This document shows positions 5,655-7,117 of a stretch of 7,117 bases of DNA, in pieces. The stretch covers positions 1 through 7,117 of the forward strand of contig JAKAGX010000031.1 of the NCBI GenBank assembly GCA_021825465.1, given 5' to 3'. Below the pieces are notes generated by a model that did no database searches, was not told where the DNA came from, and was given only the letters and a program-made list of their open reading frames with translations. The stretch comes from a bacterium (GTDB lineage Bacteria > Patescibacteriota > Minisyncoccia > UBA6257 > GWB1-50-10). Positions within the stretch are counted from its first letter, which is position 1, and every line of letters starts with the position of its first letter. The position numbers were made by a program, and so were the translations under genes.

Positions 5655-7117
5655 ATGACCGATCAAGAGCTCGTCAAAAAACTCGTAGAGAAAAAGATCA
5701 TCACCGACGATGTCGGGAGGAGAGTGCTTCGCGATGCGGGACTCCGGGGACAGCCGGCGGAAGACTTGATCTACCAAGGGCGGTTGGCCGACGAAGTCGC
5801 CGTTGCGAAGGTAAAGAGCGAAATGCTCGGCATTCCGTACAAGAAAGTGAACGTTGACGCCGTGACGGATGCGCTTATTGCGCTCATTCCGAAAGAAACT
5901 TCGAAAACATATCAAGTGATCCCCGTCGAGAAGAACGGAGACATGCTCGTCGTTGGGATGCTCCGCCCGGACAATTTGCAGGCACAAGAAGCGCTGAAAT
6001 TCATCGCAAAGCAGGAACGGGTAAGTCTCGGGGTGTATCTCGTGACGCCGTCGGATATCGCGGCTGTTTGGAGAAAGTATTCGCCGTACAAAAACGAAGT
6101 CGACTCGGCGGTCGAGGAAATGGGGAATGTAAAACAAGTTGACTCGCTCTTGGTTTCCCTGGAAGAAGATCGGGGAGCCGGCGAAGAAGCCCCGATCATC
6201 AAGATTGTTGCAGCGACCCTGCGGGAGGCGGTGGAACGAAAAGCCTCCGATATTCATATCGAACCAGAACGACTGCGTCTCCGGATCCGCTTCAGGATCG
6301 ACGGCGATCTCGGCGAAGTTTCGTCGATGCCCCTGGCGCTCGCACAGCCGGTCATTTCAAGGGTTAAGGTTCTTTCCCGCCTGAAGCTCGACGAAACGAG
6401 AATTCCGCAAGACGGCAGATTCCGGGTCGTGATAACGGGTCGGGACATCGATTTCCGGGTCGCAACGTTTCCAACCCCTTCCGGGGAAAAAGTGGTGCTC
6501 CGGGTGCTCGACCCGACGACCGGTTTGAAGAGCCTCCAAGAACTCGGCTTCAGCGATTACAATTTCGAAATTTTACAGCATGCGATCGGATCTCCCTACG
6601 GCATGATCCTCATCACCGGTCCCACCGGGTCCGGAAAATCGACGACGCTTTATGCGATCTTGCAAAAGATGAATTCCGAAGAGGTGAACATCGTTACCCT
6701 GGAGGATCCGGTGGAATACTTCATGGACGGCGTGAATCAATCCCAAGTGAAGCCTGAAATCGGCTATGACTTTTCGTCGGGCCTTCGGCAAATTCTCCGG
6801 CAAGATCCGGACATCATCATGGTCGGCGAAATCCGTGATGCCGAAACGGCAAATTTGGCCGTGAATGCAGCCTTGACCGGCCACCTCATGCTCTCGACGC
6901 TCCACACGAATAATTCCATCGGCGTTGTTCCGCGGCTCATCGATCTCGGTGTTCCGGGATTCCTTTTGGCGTCATCTCTGAATCTTATGCTTGCACAGCG
7001 CCTCGTGGGCCGCCTTTGTCCGAAGTGCAAAAAGGAACGGCAAGTGTCGGGAGAAGCAGAAAATATCATCGAAAAAGAGCTTGCTGATCTGCCGGAATCG
7101 GTTCGATCGAATTTGAA
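5655..7117 (+). CDS. pilB: Type IV pilus assembly ATPase PilB (GspE family), 3' end missing
   Basis: Cytoplasmic hexameric ATPase that drives pilus extension. About 487 residues are in the window and the frame runs off the right edge. An N-terminal GspE/MshEN-type domain covers about 1-150. The ATPase domain has all hallmark motifs: Walker A 'GPTGSGKST' (322-330), Asp box 'TLEDPVEY' (348-355), Walker B 'DPDIIMVGEIRD' (384-395) and His box 'LTGHLMLSTLH' with H410 and H417. 'RLCPKC' provides C455/C458, the first half of the tetracysteine zinc site typical of PilB/GspE and absent from PilT, so this is an assembly rather than a retraction ATPase. The ATG at 5655 is the first good start after the palindrome; no Shine-Dalgarno sequence is visible. 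Five genes in the same order as known pilM-N-O-P operons precede it. GspE of a type II-like system is the alternative, but pilM context favours PilB. Confidence 0.93.
   Translation, partial: MTDQELVKKLVEKKIITDDVGRRVLRDAGLRGQPAEDLIYQGRLADEVAVAKVKSEMLGIPYKKVNVDAVTDALIALIPKETSKTYQVIPVEKNGDMLVVGMLRPDNLQAQEALKFIAKQERVSLGVYLVTPSDIAAVWRKYSPYKNEVDSAVEEMGNVKQVDSLLVSLEEDRGAGEEAPIIKIVAATLREAVERKASDIHIEPERLRLRIRFRIDGDLGEVSSMPLALAQPVISRVKVLSRLKLDETRIPQDGRFRVVITGRDIDFRVATFPTPSGEKVVLRVLDPTTGLKSLQELGFSDYNFEILQHAIGSPYGMILITGPTGSGKSTTLYAILQKMNSEEVNIVTLEDPVEYFMDGVNQSQVKPEIGYDFSSGLRQILRQDPDIIMVGEIRDAETANLAVNAALTGHLMLSTLHTNNSIGVVPRLIDLGVPGFLLASSLNLMLAQRLVGRLCPKCKKERQVSGEAENIIEKELADLPESVRSNL

Noticed and set aside
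5649..6257. Open frame on the - strand opposite the pilB N-terminal domain
   Set aside because: It is antisense to a conserved ATPase gene, is His/Arg/Phe-rich with no recognisable motif, and is best explained as a shadow of pilB codon use.

Overview
The window reads as a chromosomal stretch from a bacterium with roughly 50% GC, compact gene spacing and a type IV pilus (T4P) assembly operon. Several traits suggest a member of Patescibacteria/CPR (Parcubacteria-like): very short and divergent PilN, PilO and PilP-like proteins, almost no Shine-Dalgarno sequences, apparently leaderless divergent promoters, and a large Fn3/InlB-repeat surface protein next door. This placement is inference from style, not from a marker gene. 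The pilN stop is a TGA inside an ATGA overlap with pilO, so TGA is a stop here. That argues against the recoded code (TGA = Gly) of Gracilibacteria/SR1.

Layout. (1) Positions 2-2182, + strand: the 3' part of a large secreted or surface protein built from fibronectin type III-like segments, two InlB-B-like repeats, a helical insert and a paired-cysteine C-terminus. It is open at the left edge of the window. (2) Positions 2194-2949, - strand: comF (ComFC-type phosphoribosyltransferase), convergent with the first gene with an 11-nt gap. (3) A 25-nt divergent intergenic region carries -10 hexamers for both directions on overlapping bases. (4) From 2975 to the right edge, + strand: pilM, pilN, pilO, a small PilP-like protein and pilB (truncated by the window end), packed tightly except for a 97-nt gap before pilB that contains a long imperfect palindrome.

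How the genes fit together. PilM (actin-like, cytoplasmic), PilN and PilO (single-pass, ferredoxin-like folds) and the small PilP-like protein would form the inner alignment complex of a T4P machine. PilB is the hexameric assembly ATPase that powers pilus extension. ComF proteins are linked to DNA uptake in naturally competent bacteria, and T4P machines take up DNA in many of them, so the comF/pilM divergent pair could be a small competence/pilus neighbourhood. The surface protein could be an adhesin, but nothing in the window ties it functionally to the pilus.

The main points for a second look are the shared divergent promoter with almost no 5' leaders, the palindrome between the PilP-like gene and pilB, a 30-bp tandem duplication in the nucleotide-binding region of pilM, the reduced PilN and PilP-like proteins, and the unusual C-terminal architecture of the surface protein. 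No tRNA, rRNA, CRISPR array, insertion sequence or integrase was seen.
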